A stretch of 22,900 nucleotides of DNA from Bacillota bacterium (GCA_023458355.1 JAEWZS010000053.1:1-22900); one strand, 5' to 3'. Positions 8,724-17,354 are shown, counted from the first letter of the stretch. A program made the numbers and translations. The notes: a model not told the origin generated them from the sequence alone.

Positions 8724-9438
8724 ATGGACGTCCGATTCCATTCGTTTTCGCATAGATGCAGCGGAGTATACCCGGTTTGATGAAGGCATTGCCGAAAAGA
8801 TTTTTCCTCGCTTACATGCGCATGACTATGTTTGCGATGCGGGCTGCGGACTTGGATATTTGAGCCTTGCGCTCGCCAAAGGATGCAGAAGGGTTGCTGC
8901 CATCGACGTGAACGCTAATGCGCTTGCAGTACTGAAAGATAACATCTCTCGCATGGGCGTACAAAACATAGATGTACTAAACGGAGATCTTTTTTCCATG
9001 CAAAAGGATCCGAAATACGACGCGATGGTATTTTGCTTTTTCGGACGTGTTGAACAAACGCTGATCACCGCAAAAGCGCAGTGCTCAGGTAAGGTGTTGC
9101 TTATTAAAAAGAACTGGGAAACTCATCGCTTTACATTGAAGGAAACGCCGCTTAAAGGATTTACGTTTCATAAAACGCGAAAAGAGCTCGACGTACACCA
9201 TATTCCTTATAAGTCTGAAACGTTTTTTATTGAAATGGGGCAGCCGTTTAAAACGCTCGAAGATGCGAAGCTTTTTTTTGAAACATATCGTATGGAGGAC
9301 GACGATACACCGGTTGCACAGGAACATGTGGAAGCGCGCCTATTAAACACTGCTTCTCCTCCATTTATGTACTACCTCCCCATAAAAAGGTCGCTCGGCC
9401 TCATTGAAATAGATGTAGATGACATTCCAAACGGATGA
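8716..9438 (+). CDS. Class I SAM-dependent methyltransferase in the metal-uptake operon
   Basis: A 240-residue protein from ATG 8716, preferred over an upstream in-frame ATG at 8635 because it follows AGAGGAG at good spacing and gives only an 8-bp overlap with the ATPase gene. Motif I is DAGCGLG at residues 41-47, an acidic ribose-binding residue is Asp64, and Asp91 sits in the next motif. Residues 101-110 (YDAMVFCFFG) occupy the motif IV place and lack the NPPY of N-methyltransferases. The SAM fold is reminiscent of CbiT-like and small-molecule methylases, but no substrate can be assigned. Its position inside an uptake operon suggests that it modifies the imported ligand; this is inference. 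Confidence 0.8.
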   Translation: MYKWTSDSIRFRIDAAEYTRFDEGIAEKIFPRLHAHDYVCDAGCGLGYLSLALAKGCRRVAAIDVNANALAVLKDNISRMGVQNIDVLNGDLFSMQKDPKYDAMVFCFFGRVEQTLITAKAQCSGKVLLIKKNWETHRFTLKETPLKGFTFHKTRKELDVHHIPYKSETFFIEMGQPFKTLEDAKLFFETYRMEDDDTPVAQEHVEARLLNTASPPFMYYLPIKRSLGLIEIDVDDIPNG

Positions 9439-9475
9439 ATACCAGAAAATAATCAATAATAAGGTGGAAATTTAT

Positions 9476-10621
9476 ATGAAGAAAATTCTTGTACTCCTAG
9501 TAACAACACTTATGGTGCTTTCTGCATTTGCCGGATGCACGCAACAGGCGGATACACCTGTACAAACGCCCGCTCCGGCTACGCCCGCCGCAGCAGAGAA
9601 CCCTGCCATTTCTGAGGAACCGGCACCAACCACCATGCAGTTTACGGACTCTGTAGGCCGTACGGTGGAACTTCCCGCAAATATCACCAAGGTTGCTGTT
9701 TCCGGACCTCTTGCGCAAATTGCCTTGTTTGCGCTTTGCCCCGATAAGCTTGTAGGTTTAGCAAGCGCGTGGGACACTACCGCTGAGCAATATTTAAAAA
9801 CCGAGTATTACAGCCTGCCCGAAATCGGCCAGCTCTACGGCAGCAAGGGCGAACTGAACCTTGAAGCGCTCCTTGCAAGCGGCGCTGAGGTGGTCATCGA
9901 TGTCGGCGAGCCAAAGGATACTATGGCTGAGGACTTCGACGCCTTAGAGGAGCAGACGGGCATCCCGTTTGTCCACATTACCGCCACCATGACGACCATG
10001 GGCGACGCCTATACAAAGCTCGGTGAGCTCTTGAACATGCCCGAGGAAGCGAAAGTTCTTGCAGACTATAGCACAAATGTCTACAACCGCACGCTTGAAA
10101 TCGTAAACAGCGTGGATAAGGCAAACGTCGTCTACTGCCTGGGCGATACGGGACTCAACATTATCGCTAATGGCAGCTTCCACGCGGATGTCATAGACCT
10201 TCTTTCTAACAACCTCGCAGTCGTAGATGCTCCATCAGGCAAAGGCACCGGCAACGAGATCGATCTTGAGCAGCTATTGCTATGGAATCCGGATGTAATT
10301 CTCTTTGCCCCGGGCAGTATCTACCATAGCGTAGGTCAAGATGCTGCTTGGCAGCAGCTAAACGCCATCCAGAACGGCACGTATTATGAGGTGCCGTTTG
10401 GCCCGTATAACTGGGTGGGCTTCCCGCCGTCCGTGCAGCGCTATCTCGGTATGATGTGGATGGCCGAGCTTCTCTATCCCGATACCGCGCAGTACGACCT
10501 TTACAGCAAAGTCGCAGAATATTTTAAGCTCTTCTACCACAGCGACCTGACACAAGCCCAGTACGACGCGCTTATGGCAAATTCCATCGGTGCACAGCAA
10601 GCGGCTAAACCCGCGGCGTAA
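9476..10621 (+). CDS. FepB/BtuF-family substrate-binding lipoprotein
   Basis: A 381-residue secreted binding protein. The start MKKIL at 9476 is chosen over the upstream in-frame ATG at 9419 because AAGGTGG precedes it and a signal peptide follows at once. The lipobox is AGC, with the lipidated Cys at residue 21, then a Pro/Ala/Thr-rich linker to about residue 45. The mature part begins with the family pattern F-x-D-x-x-GR-x-V-x-[LV]-P near residues 53-65 and has the two-lobed periplasmic-binding (PF01497-type) layout. It would capture a metal chelate or corrinoid outside the membrane and deliver it to the permease. It lies 37 bp after the methyltransferase gene. Confidence 0.9.
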   Translation: MKKILVLLVTTLMVLSAFAGCTQQADTPVQTPAPATPAAAENPAISEEPAPTTMQFTDSVGRTVELPANITKVAVSGPLAQIALFALCPDKLVGLASAWDTTAEQYLKTEYYSLPEIGQLYGSKGELNLEALLASGAEVVIDVGEPKDTMAEDFDALEEQTGIPFVHITATMTTMGDAYTKLGELLNMPEEAKVLADYSTNVYNRTLEIVNSVDKANVVYCLGDTGLNIIANGSFHADVIDLLSNNLAVVDAPSGKGTGNEIDLEQLLLWNPDVILFAPGSIYHSVGQDAAWQQLNAIQNGTYYEVPFGPYNWVGFPPSVQRYLGMMWMAELLYPDTAQYDLYSKVAEYFKLFYHSDLTQAQYDALMANSIGAQQAAKPAA

Positions 10622-10637
10622 AACGAACGATACGAGT

Positions 10638-10680
10638 AAGGTAAGAGAGAAGTGCTTTATGAAATCTTCTCGCTTACCTT
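10638..10680 (+). promoter_or_regulatory. Strong stem-loop between binding protein and NTPase genes
   Basis: Arms AAGGTAAGAGAGAAG (10638-10652) and CTTCTCGCTTACCTT (10666-10680) pair over 15 bp with one mismatch, and the stem can extend a few bases outward. No T-run follows, so it looks less like a terminator than a 3' stabilising or processing hairpin that raises binding-protein mRNA over the genes around it. Confidence 0.6.
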
Positions 10681-10704
10681 GCTTACAATAACGGAGGAAA
10701 TCGT

Positions 10705-11259
10705 ATGAACGGATCAAAGCACATCCTCATCTGCGGCGAAGTCGGCTCGGGAAAAAGCACTTTGATCTCGGGTTTACTCGAACACAACACGCGTCCCGTT
10801 TACGGTTTTCTCACAAAAAAGCTAAGTCCCGACGAAAGCGGCATCCACCCCATCTACATACACTCCGCCGGTTCGGATACGAAGCTATATGAAGAATATA
10901 ACCTAGTAGGCACCTGCGATAAAAAAATACGCAGTATCAACCCTAACGCGTTCAACACGCTCGGCGTCGATTACTTAAAAGCCACGCAAAACGGTATTAT
11001 CGTGATGGACGAGCTTGGCTTTATGGAGGTTGACGCAAAGGCATTTACAAGCGCTGTATTCCGTGCGCTTAACGGTTCAATTCCCGTGATTGCAGCCGTA
11101 AAAGCGCGCTATGACATTCCTTTTTTAAACGATGTGCGCTCGCATAAAAACGCAAAGCTTTACATCATAACAAAAGATAACCGAGATGAACTGTTCAAGG
11201 AGCTTCTGCCCATTGTACTGATGTGGAATAAAATGAACATTCTCGATTTCCCCAAATAA
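10705..11259 (+). CDS. THEP1-like nucleoside-triphosphatase (NTPase_1 family)
   Basis: A 184-residue P-loop NTPase. Walker A is GEVGSGKST at residues 11-19, followed by a GFLTKK strand and a Walker B-like IIVMDELGFME near residues 91-101, in the order seen in THEP1/NTPase_1 (PF03266) proteins of similar length. These proteins hydrolyse nucleoside triphosphates in vitro; the cellular role is not settled. A GGAGG site precedes the ATG. It is the last gene of the uptake operon, after an intercistronic hairpin and before a terminator, which suggests a job tied to handling the imported ligand. That link is inference. Confidence 0.85.
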   Translation: MNGSKHILICGEVGSGKSTLISGLLEHNTRPVYGFLTKKLSPDESGIHPIYIHSAGSDTKLYEEYNLVGTCDKKIRSINPNAFNTLGVDYLKATQNGIIVMDELGFMEVDAKAFTSAVFRALNGSIPVIAAVKARYDIPFLNDVRSHKNAKLYIITKDNRDELFKELLPIVLMWNKMNILDFPK

Positions 11260-11261
11260 AC

Positions 11262-11291
11262 AAGTGCTGATTGCTTTTTCAATCAGCACTT
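11262..11291. terminator. Bidirectional hairpin terminator between convergent operons
   Basis: A perfect 12-bp stem, AAGTGCTGATTG and CAATCAGCACTT, with a 6-base loop, starts 2 bp after the NTPase stop. On the minus strand it is followed by GTTTATTT, so it can also end the response-regulator transcript. The plus side has only a poor T-tract. Confidence 0.75.
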
Positions 11292-11366
11292 CGTTCTATG
11301 GTTGATATCCCGCGCGCGTAAGTATGCCATTGATGCCCAATGTACACCATTTGGAGCTGCTAAAAT

Positions 11367-12119
11367 CTATTTTTCTTTGCACATGGTGTTTCTGTACTCG
11401 TTGGCGCTCATGCCTTCGAGTTTTTTAAATACGCGGGAGAAATGCGCCGTATCCGTATACCCTACAAGATCGCAGATATCGCTTATTTTAAGCGTAGGAT
11501 CAAACAAAAGCCCCTTGGCGGCCTTGATGCGTATGCCGTTTAAAATATCGTAGAAGCTTTGCCCGGCATGCTTGTTAAGAAGCTTTGATAAATGCCATTG
11601 CGATACGTAACAGCGCTCAGAAACATCAGCAAGGCTTAGCTTTTCGGCGAAATGTTCCTCCATATAGGAGAGCGCACAGCGCACTACAAAACTGTTGGCG
11701 CCTTGTGCTGCACTTTCCTCCGCGGTTTCTTCAAAATCCGAGGGGCGGTGCTTTTCAACAATTGCCTCAAGTGCCTCTTCAATCTCGTCCATTTTGGAGG
11801 GTTTTAAAAGAAAGCGGCTCACGCCAAGGCGTATGGCTTGCTGCGCATAGGAAAAATCGCTGTAGCCGGTAAGCACCACAACGCTCATCTCGGGGAACTC
11901 GCTTCGAAGACCTGCGAGCATCGTAAGCCCGTCGATGTTTGGCATTTTGATATCGGTAAACAAAATATCCGGCCGGTAGGCGCGAATGGCGCGCGCCCCG
12001 TTTTCGCCGTCGCTTGCGACGGCTACGACCTCACAGTCGTAACGCGACCAGGGGACGACCTTTTTTAGGCCCTCCACGATAATTTGCTCGTCATCTACCA
12101 AAATGACTTTAAAAGGCAT
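11367..12119 (-). CDS. AraC-type two-component response regulator (YesN-like)
   Basis: A 250-residue regulator from ATG 12119, chosen over an upstream in-frame start because GGAGGT lies just before it and MPFKVILVDD opens a receiver domain normally. The receiver domain (about 3-118) has acidic Asp9 and Asp10, phospho-acceptor Asp56 in LFTDIKMP, and the conserved Lys106 in FLLKPSK. The C-terminal part (about 145-250) is an AraC-type double helix-turn-helix ending in the family pattern GY-x-D-x-x-[HY]-F-[SC]-[RK]-x-FK. It is the last gene of the transporter operon and is presumably phosphorylated by the kinase encoded at the other end. It probably activates the sugar-importer genes; the targets are inferred. 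Confidence 0.93.
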   Translation of the reverse strand: MPFKVILVDDEQIIVEGLKKVVPWSRYDCEVVAVASDGENGARAIRAYRPDILFTDIKMPNIDGLTMLAGLRSEFPEMSVVVLTGYSDFSYAQQAIRLGVSRFLLKPSKMDEIEEALEAIVEKHRPSDFEETAEESAAQGANSFVVRCALSYMEEHFAEKLSLADVSERCYVSQWHLSKLLNKHAGQSFYDILNGIRIKAAKGLLFDPTLKISDICDLVGYTDTAHFSRVFKKLEGMSANEYRNTMCKEK

Positions 12120-12170
12120 TTTACCTCCGGAATAAGGGAACAAGATTTACGTACGCGTATTCCCTTACGA

Positions 12171-13046
12171 TTACCCTTTTACAGCGCCGATTGTAAGCCC
12201 TTTGATGATATTCTTTTGCAATATCACATAAACAACGAGGATTGGGATTACCACGAGCACAACGCCTGCCGCCATAAGCCCGTAATTGACACCCGCCTGC
12301 GAGCTTATCTCGTTTAAAAGAAGCGTGATGGTGCGGTCTTTGGGTAGTCTTAGGAAAAACATCTGCGTAAACAGGTCGTTGTACGACCATAAAAACGTGA
12401 AAATTGCAACCGTCGCAAAGGAAGGCTTCGCAACGGGCATGATAATCTTAAAGTAGATTTTAAACACATTGCAGCCGTCAAGATAGGCTGCTTCTTCAAG
12501 CTCTACGGGGAGCGAGCGAATAAAGCCCATCAAAACGATGATTGCAAACGACAAATTCCCCGCAATTTGCGGAAGTATCACCGATAAAAGCGAGAGAGCA
12601 GTATTGTTGGTACCTGCAATCCCCCACGCCGCTTCCATACGGTACACCGGGATGATGGTTGCAAACACCGGAAACATCATGCTCGCGATGATGAGCGATT
12701 GCAGCGCTTTCTTGCCCCTAAAATTATACCGCACAAGTCCGTAAGCCGCAAACCCTGCGAGAATTACCACAATAACCGTGACCACGACCGAGATAATAAA
12801 GCTGTTTTTGTATGCCATGCCGACCATAAAGCGGTCGAACGCAAGGTTAAAATTGTCGAGCGTGAAATCAGGCGTCCCGGGCCAAGGTATGGAAAACGAA
12901 TCCGAGCGTATTTTTCCTCTGTCGCGGAACGAGTTGATAATAACCCATAAAAACGGGTAGATGGTGGTAAGTGCCCATACGCTGAGCGCCCCGTAGGTGA
13001 AGAGCTGAGACGGGCGAAAACGCTTATTGCTTATTTTCTCTTTCAT
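12171..13046 (-). CDS. CUT1-type carbohydrate ABC transporter permease (MalG-like)
   Basis: A 291-residue membrane protein with about six spans and the EAA loop near residues 189-205 (EEAAYLDGCNVFKIYF), which contacts the ATPase. It ends in the short basic/Gly tail common to MalG-type permeases. The ATG at 13046 is chosen because AGAGGG sits 9 bp before it. A TTG at 13064 overlapping the upstream stop would add six residues but has a poor ribosome site. It pairs with the upstream permease to form the import channel. The sugar is unknown. Confidence 0.92.
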   Translation of the reverse strand: MKEKISNKRFRPSQLFTYGALSVWALTTIYPFLWVIINSFRDRGKIRSDSFSIPWPGTPDFTLDNFNLAFDRFMVGMAYKNSFIISVVVTVIVVILAGFAAYGLVRYNFRGKKALQSLIIASMMFPVFATIIPVYRMEAAWGIAGTNNTALSLLSVILPQIAGNLSFAIIVLMGFIRSLPVELEEAAYLDGCNVFKIYFKIIMPVAKPSFATVAIFTFLWSYNDLFTQMFFLRLPKDRTITLLLNEISSQAGVNYGLMAAGVVLVVIPILVVYVILQKNIIKGLTIGAVKG

Positions 13047-13060
13047 TTGCATTTGCCCTC

Positions 13061-13954
13061 TCAATAATCCTTTTCCTTGAAGACGGTGTTGGCCACACGT
13101 GAGATGAAAACGCCCACTACCACGATGACAACAGCGATGGTGGATCCGTAGTCCACGTCACTTCTTACAAATGTCTGGTTATACATATACGTGCCCGTAA
13201 GCCACGACTGGTCCATCGGTATGCCGTTGCCAAACATCACCCATGGCAGGTCAAACACCTTCAATGCCCCCGTGATAGCGAGAATTAGGCAGGTACAAAG
13301 CACGTTTCTTAAAAGAGGCAGCGTAATGTAGCGCGTGCGCTTGAAGCCTGACGCGCCGTCAATCTCTGCCGCCTCGTAAATTTCCGAGGATATGTTGTTG
13401 AGGCCTGTCACGATAATAACGAAATAGAACCCGACATACTGCCACATGATGGGGATGAGCATCGTGACAAAATAATGCGCTTCATCCTTCCAATCCGTAA
13501 GCGCGGTGATGCCGAAAACCTTTTCTAAAAGTTGGTTTACCATGCCGCCATTGTAGAGGAATATGAGGTTAAACAATAGTCCGAGCGCTGTGGCGCTAAT
13601 CACGATCGGGAAAAAATAAACGGTGCGGAAAAGCTGGGAGCCGCGGCCGATTCTATCTACCAAAAGCCCGAGTATAAGCGCAATCCCGACCTGGAATATG
13701 ATAGTACAAAGCATCAATAAGAGCGTATTTTTAAGTGCAGTAGCGATGTTCGGGTCCTTAAAAAGTTTCAAATAGTTTTCATACCAGGGGGTATTGAACC
13801 CTTCCGCTGCTGTGCCGAGGCCGACTATTTTAGAAAAGCTGTTGATGATGTTCACGATAAACGGGTAGTACAAAAACAGCGTCATAAACGCAAACGCAGG
13901 AATGAGGAAAAATAAGAGCGGTGTCTTTTTTTTATAGATTGTAGAGTTTGTCAT
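13061..13954 (-). CDS. CUT1-type carbohydrate ABC transporter permease (MalF/UgpA-like)
   Basis: A 297-residue membrane protein with about six spans, a P-A-F near the start of the first span, and the EAA loop EIYEAAEIDGASGFKR in the second half. Length and layout fit the UgpA/MalF-type partner permease. The ATG at 13954 is preferred to an upstream GTG at 13966 because GGTGG precedes it at normal distance. It lies between the binding lipoprotein and the second permease and ends 14 bp before the latter's start. Confidence 0.92.
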   Translation of the reverse strand: MTNSTIYKKKTPLLFFLIPAFAFMTLFLYYPFIVNIINSFSKIVGLGTAAEGFNTPWYENYLKLFKDPNIATALKNTLLLMLCTIIFQVGIALILGLLVDRIGRGSQLFRTVYFFPIVISATALGLLFNLIFLYNGGMVNQLLEKVFGITALTDWKDEAHYFVTMLIPIMWQYVGFYFVIIVTGLNNISSEIYEAAEIDGASGFKRTRYITLPLLRNVLCTCLILAITGALKVFDLPWVMFGNGIPMDQSWLTGTYMYNQTFVRSDVDYGSTIAVVIVVVGVFISRVANTVFKEKDY

Positions 13955-14034
13955 AGCCGTTACCACCGGTTCTTTGATATTTCGAAGTGCACATTACAAA
14001 GCTTAGGAAAGCGCATTGCTGTTCCTTTTGACAA

Positions 14035-14062
14035 GGGGCCGTCCGGCAGGCCGGACGGCCCC
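14035..14062 (-). promoter_or_regulatory. GC-rich hairpin after the sugar-binding protein gene
   Basis: Perfect 12-bp arms GGGGCCGTCCGG and CCGGACGGCCCC with a 4-base loop lie 24 bp after the binding-protein stop. On the minus strand it is followed by TTGTCAAAAGG, with no T-run. It fits a partial terminator or an RNA-stability hairpin that gives more binding protein than permease. Confidence 0.65.
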
Positions 14063-14086
14063 ATAGTCTTATGAATGGATGATAAG

Positions 14087-15421
14087 TTACTTCGTAAGCA
14101 TGGACGCAAGAGCATCCTCTGCGGTCATGCCGGCGGTGACGATGTTCTTTACATTGGCGAACAGGTCTGCGCGGGCTTCGGGAGAGAGGTTATCCTGCGC
14201 GGCACCGACAAAGCCCGTTACACCCTTGTTCATTTCGATAGCGGCAACGGTGAGGGGATCTGCGTCAGCAGGTGCTGCGGTACCGTTCTTAAGGGCGGTA
14301 ACGGCAGTTGCACCAAAGGTGGATACGACTTCGTCGCTGGTCATCATTTCAACGAACTTCACGGCTGCTTCGCGCTTGGCGGGATCATCCCAAGCCTTGC
14401 GGGTGATGTAGTAGCCCATGGAGATACCGCTGATGACTTCGGTGGCGACGCGCTCGCCCTTGCCGGGTACATAGGTCACGGTGTAATCATCGATATGATC
14501 GGCCGCATTGGTGGTGAAGAAACCGACCTTCCAGCTGCCGTCGATGAGGAATGCAGCCGTGCCGTCTATCATGAGCTGACAGGTTTCGGCATCGGTGGCA
14601 GTGAGGGTGTTCGCGGGCAGGTAGCCCTTGGTGTAAAGCTCGGTGATGTCGGCAAGGCCTTTAGCCCACTTCGTTGCGACGGCATCATTGTTAGCTGCGG
14701 GAACTTCCAGATGGTTTGCGAGATTGCCGTTATTTAAAACGGTGTACTCAAACCAGTAATGCGGAACTTCCTGCAGCGATACGGCGACGGGGGTGAAGCC
14801 CGCAGCTTTAATTTTCTCGCAATCTGCAAGGAACTGATCCCAAGTGTAGTCGGCACCGGGCACGGCAACGCCGGCGGCCTCAAGCACGACCTTGTTCACG
14901 AACATGCCTTCCCAGTAGCCGTTTACGGGGATCGCATACTGCTTGCCGTCAACGGGGGAAGTGGGGATCATGGAATCCTTCATGTTGGAAGCGTATTCGG
15001 GATATTCCGCACGAATTTCCTCTCGGGATACGACCTTGTTGGCTTCGATAATTTTGTTGGCGTCGATGCCGGAGAAATAGAACAATACGTCGGGCTCGGT
15101 GCCGGTCTCAAAGTCGGTCATGACTTTGGCCTTCCACTCCTCGTTGGAGGTAGCGGAACCGTCGAGCACGGTGTTGCCGGTGGCGGCTTCGTAAGCGGCG
15201 ATACCGGCTTCGTAGTTGGCGCGGTTGCCGTCGTCTCCGCCGTAGCTGGTCACGACGTTGAGCTCAACGGGGGCTGCAGGCTCTACGGGCGTCTCGGTGG
15301 CGGGAGCTTGGCTTTCAGCGGGCGCGGGCGTCGCTTCGCTTTCGCCGGCGGGCGCTGCACATGCCACAAACGCGCTCAGGCACATCATGGCGACCAGAAA
15401 CAGGGTGATGATCTTCTTCAT
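14087..15421 (-). CDS. Extracellular solute-binding lipoprotein (family 1, sugar)
   Basis: A 444-residue secreted protein. MKK at 15421 is chosen over an ATG 6 bp upstream because GGAGG is 8 bp before it. The signal peptide ends in a lipobox-like VAC with lipidated Cys21, followed by an Ala/Pro/Glu-rich linker to about residue 52. The mature part then shows the family-1 binding-protein layout: an early strand LNVVTSYGG, GTEPDVLFYFSG near residues 108-119, WDQFLADCEKIKAAG, and a late AVKFVEMMTS. It would capture an oligosaccharide or similar solute for the adjoining permeases. The ligand cannot be read. The high-GC, Ala/Gly/Val-rich coding gives long antisense open frames that are not genes. 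Confidence 0.93.
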   Translation of the reverse strand: MKKIITLFLVAMMCLSAFVACAAPAGESEATPAPAESQAPATETPVEPAAPVELNVVTSYGGDDGNRANYEAGIAAYEAATGNTVLDGSATSNEEWKAKVMTDFETGTEPDVLFYFSGIDANKIIEANKVVSREEIRAEYPEYASNMKDSMIPTSPVDGKQYAIPVNGYWEGMFVNKVVLEAAGVAVPGADYTWDQFLADCEKIKAAGFTPVAVSLQEVPHYWFEYTVLNNGNLANHLEVPAANNDAVATKWAKGLADITELYTKGYLPANTLTATDAETCQLMIDGTAAFLIDGSWKVGFFTTNAADHIDDYTVTYVPGKGERVATEVISGISMGYYITRKAWDDPAKREAAVKFVEMMTSDEVVSTFGATAVTALKNGTAAPADADPLTVAAIEMNKGVTGFVGAAQDNLSPEARADLFANVKNIVTAGMTAEDALASMLTK

Positions 15422-15480
15422 GAACATTTCCTCCGTACTGATATTTTGACGATTTCACCGCACAAAACCGTGCCGCCGGT

Positions 15481-15496
15481 ATGGAACCGGTTCGAT
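15481..15496. promoter_or_regulatory. Operator-like palindrome upstream of the sugar-binding protein gene
   Basis: ATGGAACCGGTTCGAT is a 16-bp palindrome with one mismatched pair and a perfect 10-bp core GAACCGGTTC. It lies about 60 bp before the binding-protein start. A weak match to the CcpA cre pattern exists, with three mismatches. CCGTGC and GCACGG arms enclose it, so it may instead be an RNA hairpin. It is the only clear candidate site in the 157-bp gap between the kinase and binding-protein genes. Confidence 0.4.
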
Positions 15497-15578
15497 TATG
15501 CACGGCGATTGATTTGCACCATTATTGTACCTAATGCAATGGTTTTCTTGTTAGGGCTGAGGTTGTTTTTTCTTGTTC

Positions 15579-17354
15579 CTAGTTGTGGAGTTGGTTTTGA
15601 TTGTCATCTGTACCAAGTTTCAGACGTATGCGGGCGAGCGTTGTTTTATAAGGCGTGTTTTCTATGGAGAGCCCATAAGATGCACCATATTGTAGCTTTA
15701 TGCGCTGGTTTACATTTCGAATGCCTAGACTTTCCGATTTGGTGGGCGTATACTCGTTTCCGCCATCCCATGTTAAAAGCGTCTTTGTTGCAACTAAATC
15801 GGCTTCACGCATTTCCCCGTCGTTTTCTATCTCCAGTATAAGGTCTTCCTCTTCTTGATAGGCACGTATGATAAGCTCTCCGCGCTGTCGCGGCACAATC
15901 GCATGTTCAATTGCGTTTTCAACGACCGGCTGCATGACAAGCTGCGGCACGCTTGCGACGAGAAGCGATTCATCGACTTCGCGCGTTACGCTTAAGCGCT
16001 TGCCAAGCCGCACGGAAATAATATAGAGATACGCATCCACATAGGAAAGCTCTTCACTCAAATACACTGTGCTTTTCGTACCTCGTGCCATTGCGGCCGA
16101 GAGCATGGTAGAGAGCGCTTCTATCATATGCGATACCTTGAGGTTACCCGCCATGCGCGCCTCCCAGTTGATAATCTCCAATGTGTTGTTGAGAAAATGC
16201 GGGTTGATTTGCGATTGCAGCGCTTTCATACGCGCATCCTGCAAAGCCATTTGCTCGTTACGGCTTTTTTCAAACTGCTCATGCATGCTTTTTGACATCG
16301 CGTTGAAGCTGTCAGTCAAATAGATGAACTCGCGGCTTTTCGGGTTTTCCTCAATGCTGTAGCCAAGCTTTCCTTTTTGTATTTCCACGGCTGCTGATAA
16401 AAGCGACTGCACCGGTACGGAGATATACCGATAGAAGGTCACAATTAAAAGCACCATCAAAGGTATTGCCATAACAAACATCGACAGTATGAGATTTCGA
16501 AAGTTCGCAATCTCGCTCACAAAGGGTGCTGCATTTAACTCAAAGGCAAACAGAACATCGTTTGGGGGCACATGTAGCTTTGCGCTCACCTCGTAGGTGT
16601 TTTCCTTAACGACATAGGAAATCCCGTCAGCAGAAGAATCATTTAGTTTGGCACCTTCGCCCGATAGCGTCACGGCCGCTTCCCCCAGGCGCACCGAAGC
16701 ATTTTTCAGCCACACAACGTTGATGGCACTTTGGAAAAGCACGTTTGTATCAAGCTCCATCACAATAACGGCGTAGGGCTTAAAGGAACTGTCCACGATG
16801 TTTCTAACCATGTACAGATTTCCGTTACCGCCGAGAAACCGCACATCAGTACCGATGCTTTGTGCGTAGTCAATAACCGTTTTATGTGCGTTCTCTTTGT
16901 ATGCGCGCACATTTGAATAGGCGTTTGTATGCGCTAAATTGTTGGTGTAATAGATTGTATCCGGGTCTTCACAAAAATAGAGCATGGTCGTAATGAACAT
17001 ATCGTTATAGCGATATTGTCTGGTGAGGTATTCCGTAACGGTTGTGTAGAGTGTAATACCATCCTCCGTGCGGCGGTAATTTATATAAGCATCTCGTACG
17101 GTACGGTCGTACGAGGAAGCGCGCGAGGCTTCCATGGCGGAAGTTATAGCGCCCACGGCGTTCTTGACGGCATTATCGACGCTTGTGATGACGGTGTCGG
17201 TCATCTGCGTGCGAAGGTTTTTTAGGGTGTAAAAGCCCATCACGCCGGTGAAGATCATAATGGGAAGCACCCAAAACCCGATTACCATGGTGACGAGCCA
17301 CCATCTTAAGGAGGGTGCGCGCGCCGCGCCGCGTTTCTTTCTCCCGCGTTCCAT
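15579..17354 (-). CDS. YesM-type sensor histidine kinase
   Basis: A 591-residue membrane kinase. ATG 17354 is chosen because GAGGGG lies before it and the upstream in-frame ATG at 17381 falls inside a -10 box. Membrane spans lie near residues 17-39 and 287-310 and enclose an extracellular sensor of about 245 residues. A HAMP-like linker leads to the His-kinase motif QINPHFLNN with phospho-acceptor His386. The ATPase domain has the N-box ENAIEHA near 482-488 and the late GIRNVNQRI motif near 550. The family senses extracellular ligands and phosphorylates an AraC-type regulator, here presumably the one at 11367-12119. It heads the transporter operon. Confidence 0.93.
   Translation of the reverse strand: MERGRKKRGAARAPSLRWWLVTMVIGFWVLPIMIFTGVMGFYTLKNLRTQMTDTVITSVDNAVKNAVGAITSAMEASRASSYDRTVRDAYINYRRTEDGITLYTTVTEYLTRQYRYNDMFITTMLYFCEDPDTIYYTNNLAHTNAYSNVRAYKENAHKTVIDYAQSIGTDVRFLGGNGNLYMVRNIVDSSFKPYAVIVMELDTNVLFQSAINVVWLKNASVRLGEAAVTLSGEGAKLNDSSADGISYVVKENTYEVSAKLHVPPNDVLFAFELNAAPFVSEIANFRNLILSMFVMAIPLMVLLIVTFYRYISVPVQSLLSAAVEIQKGKLGYSIEENPKSREFIYLTDSFNAMSKSMHEQFEKSRNEQMALQDARMKALQSQINPHFLNNTLEIINWEARMAGNLKVSHMIEALSTMLSAAMARGTKSTVYLSEELSYVDAYLYIISVRLGKRLSVTREVDESLLVASVPQLVMQPVVENAIEHAIVPRQRGELIIRAYQEEEDLILEIENDGEMREADLVATKTLLTWDGGNEYTPTKSESLGIRNVNQRIKLQYGASYGLSIENTPYKTTLARIRLKLGTDDNQNQLHN

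Noticed and set aside
14075..14737. 220-codon plus-strand open frame opposite the same gene
   Set aside because: Same cause: a shadow of the well-supported minus-strand binding protein.
14759..15841. 360-codon plus-strand open frame opposite the sugar-binding protein gene
   Set aside because: Gly/Val/His-rich antisense of an Ala-rich lipoprotein gene; it runs across the intergenic gap into the kinase 3' end and has no ribosome site or family match.
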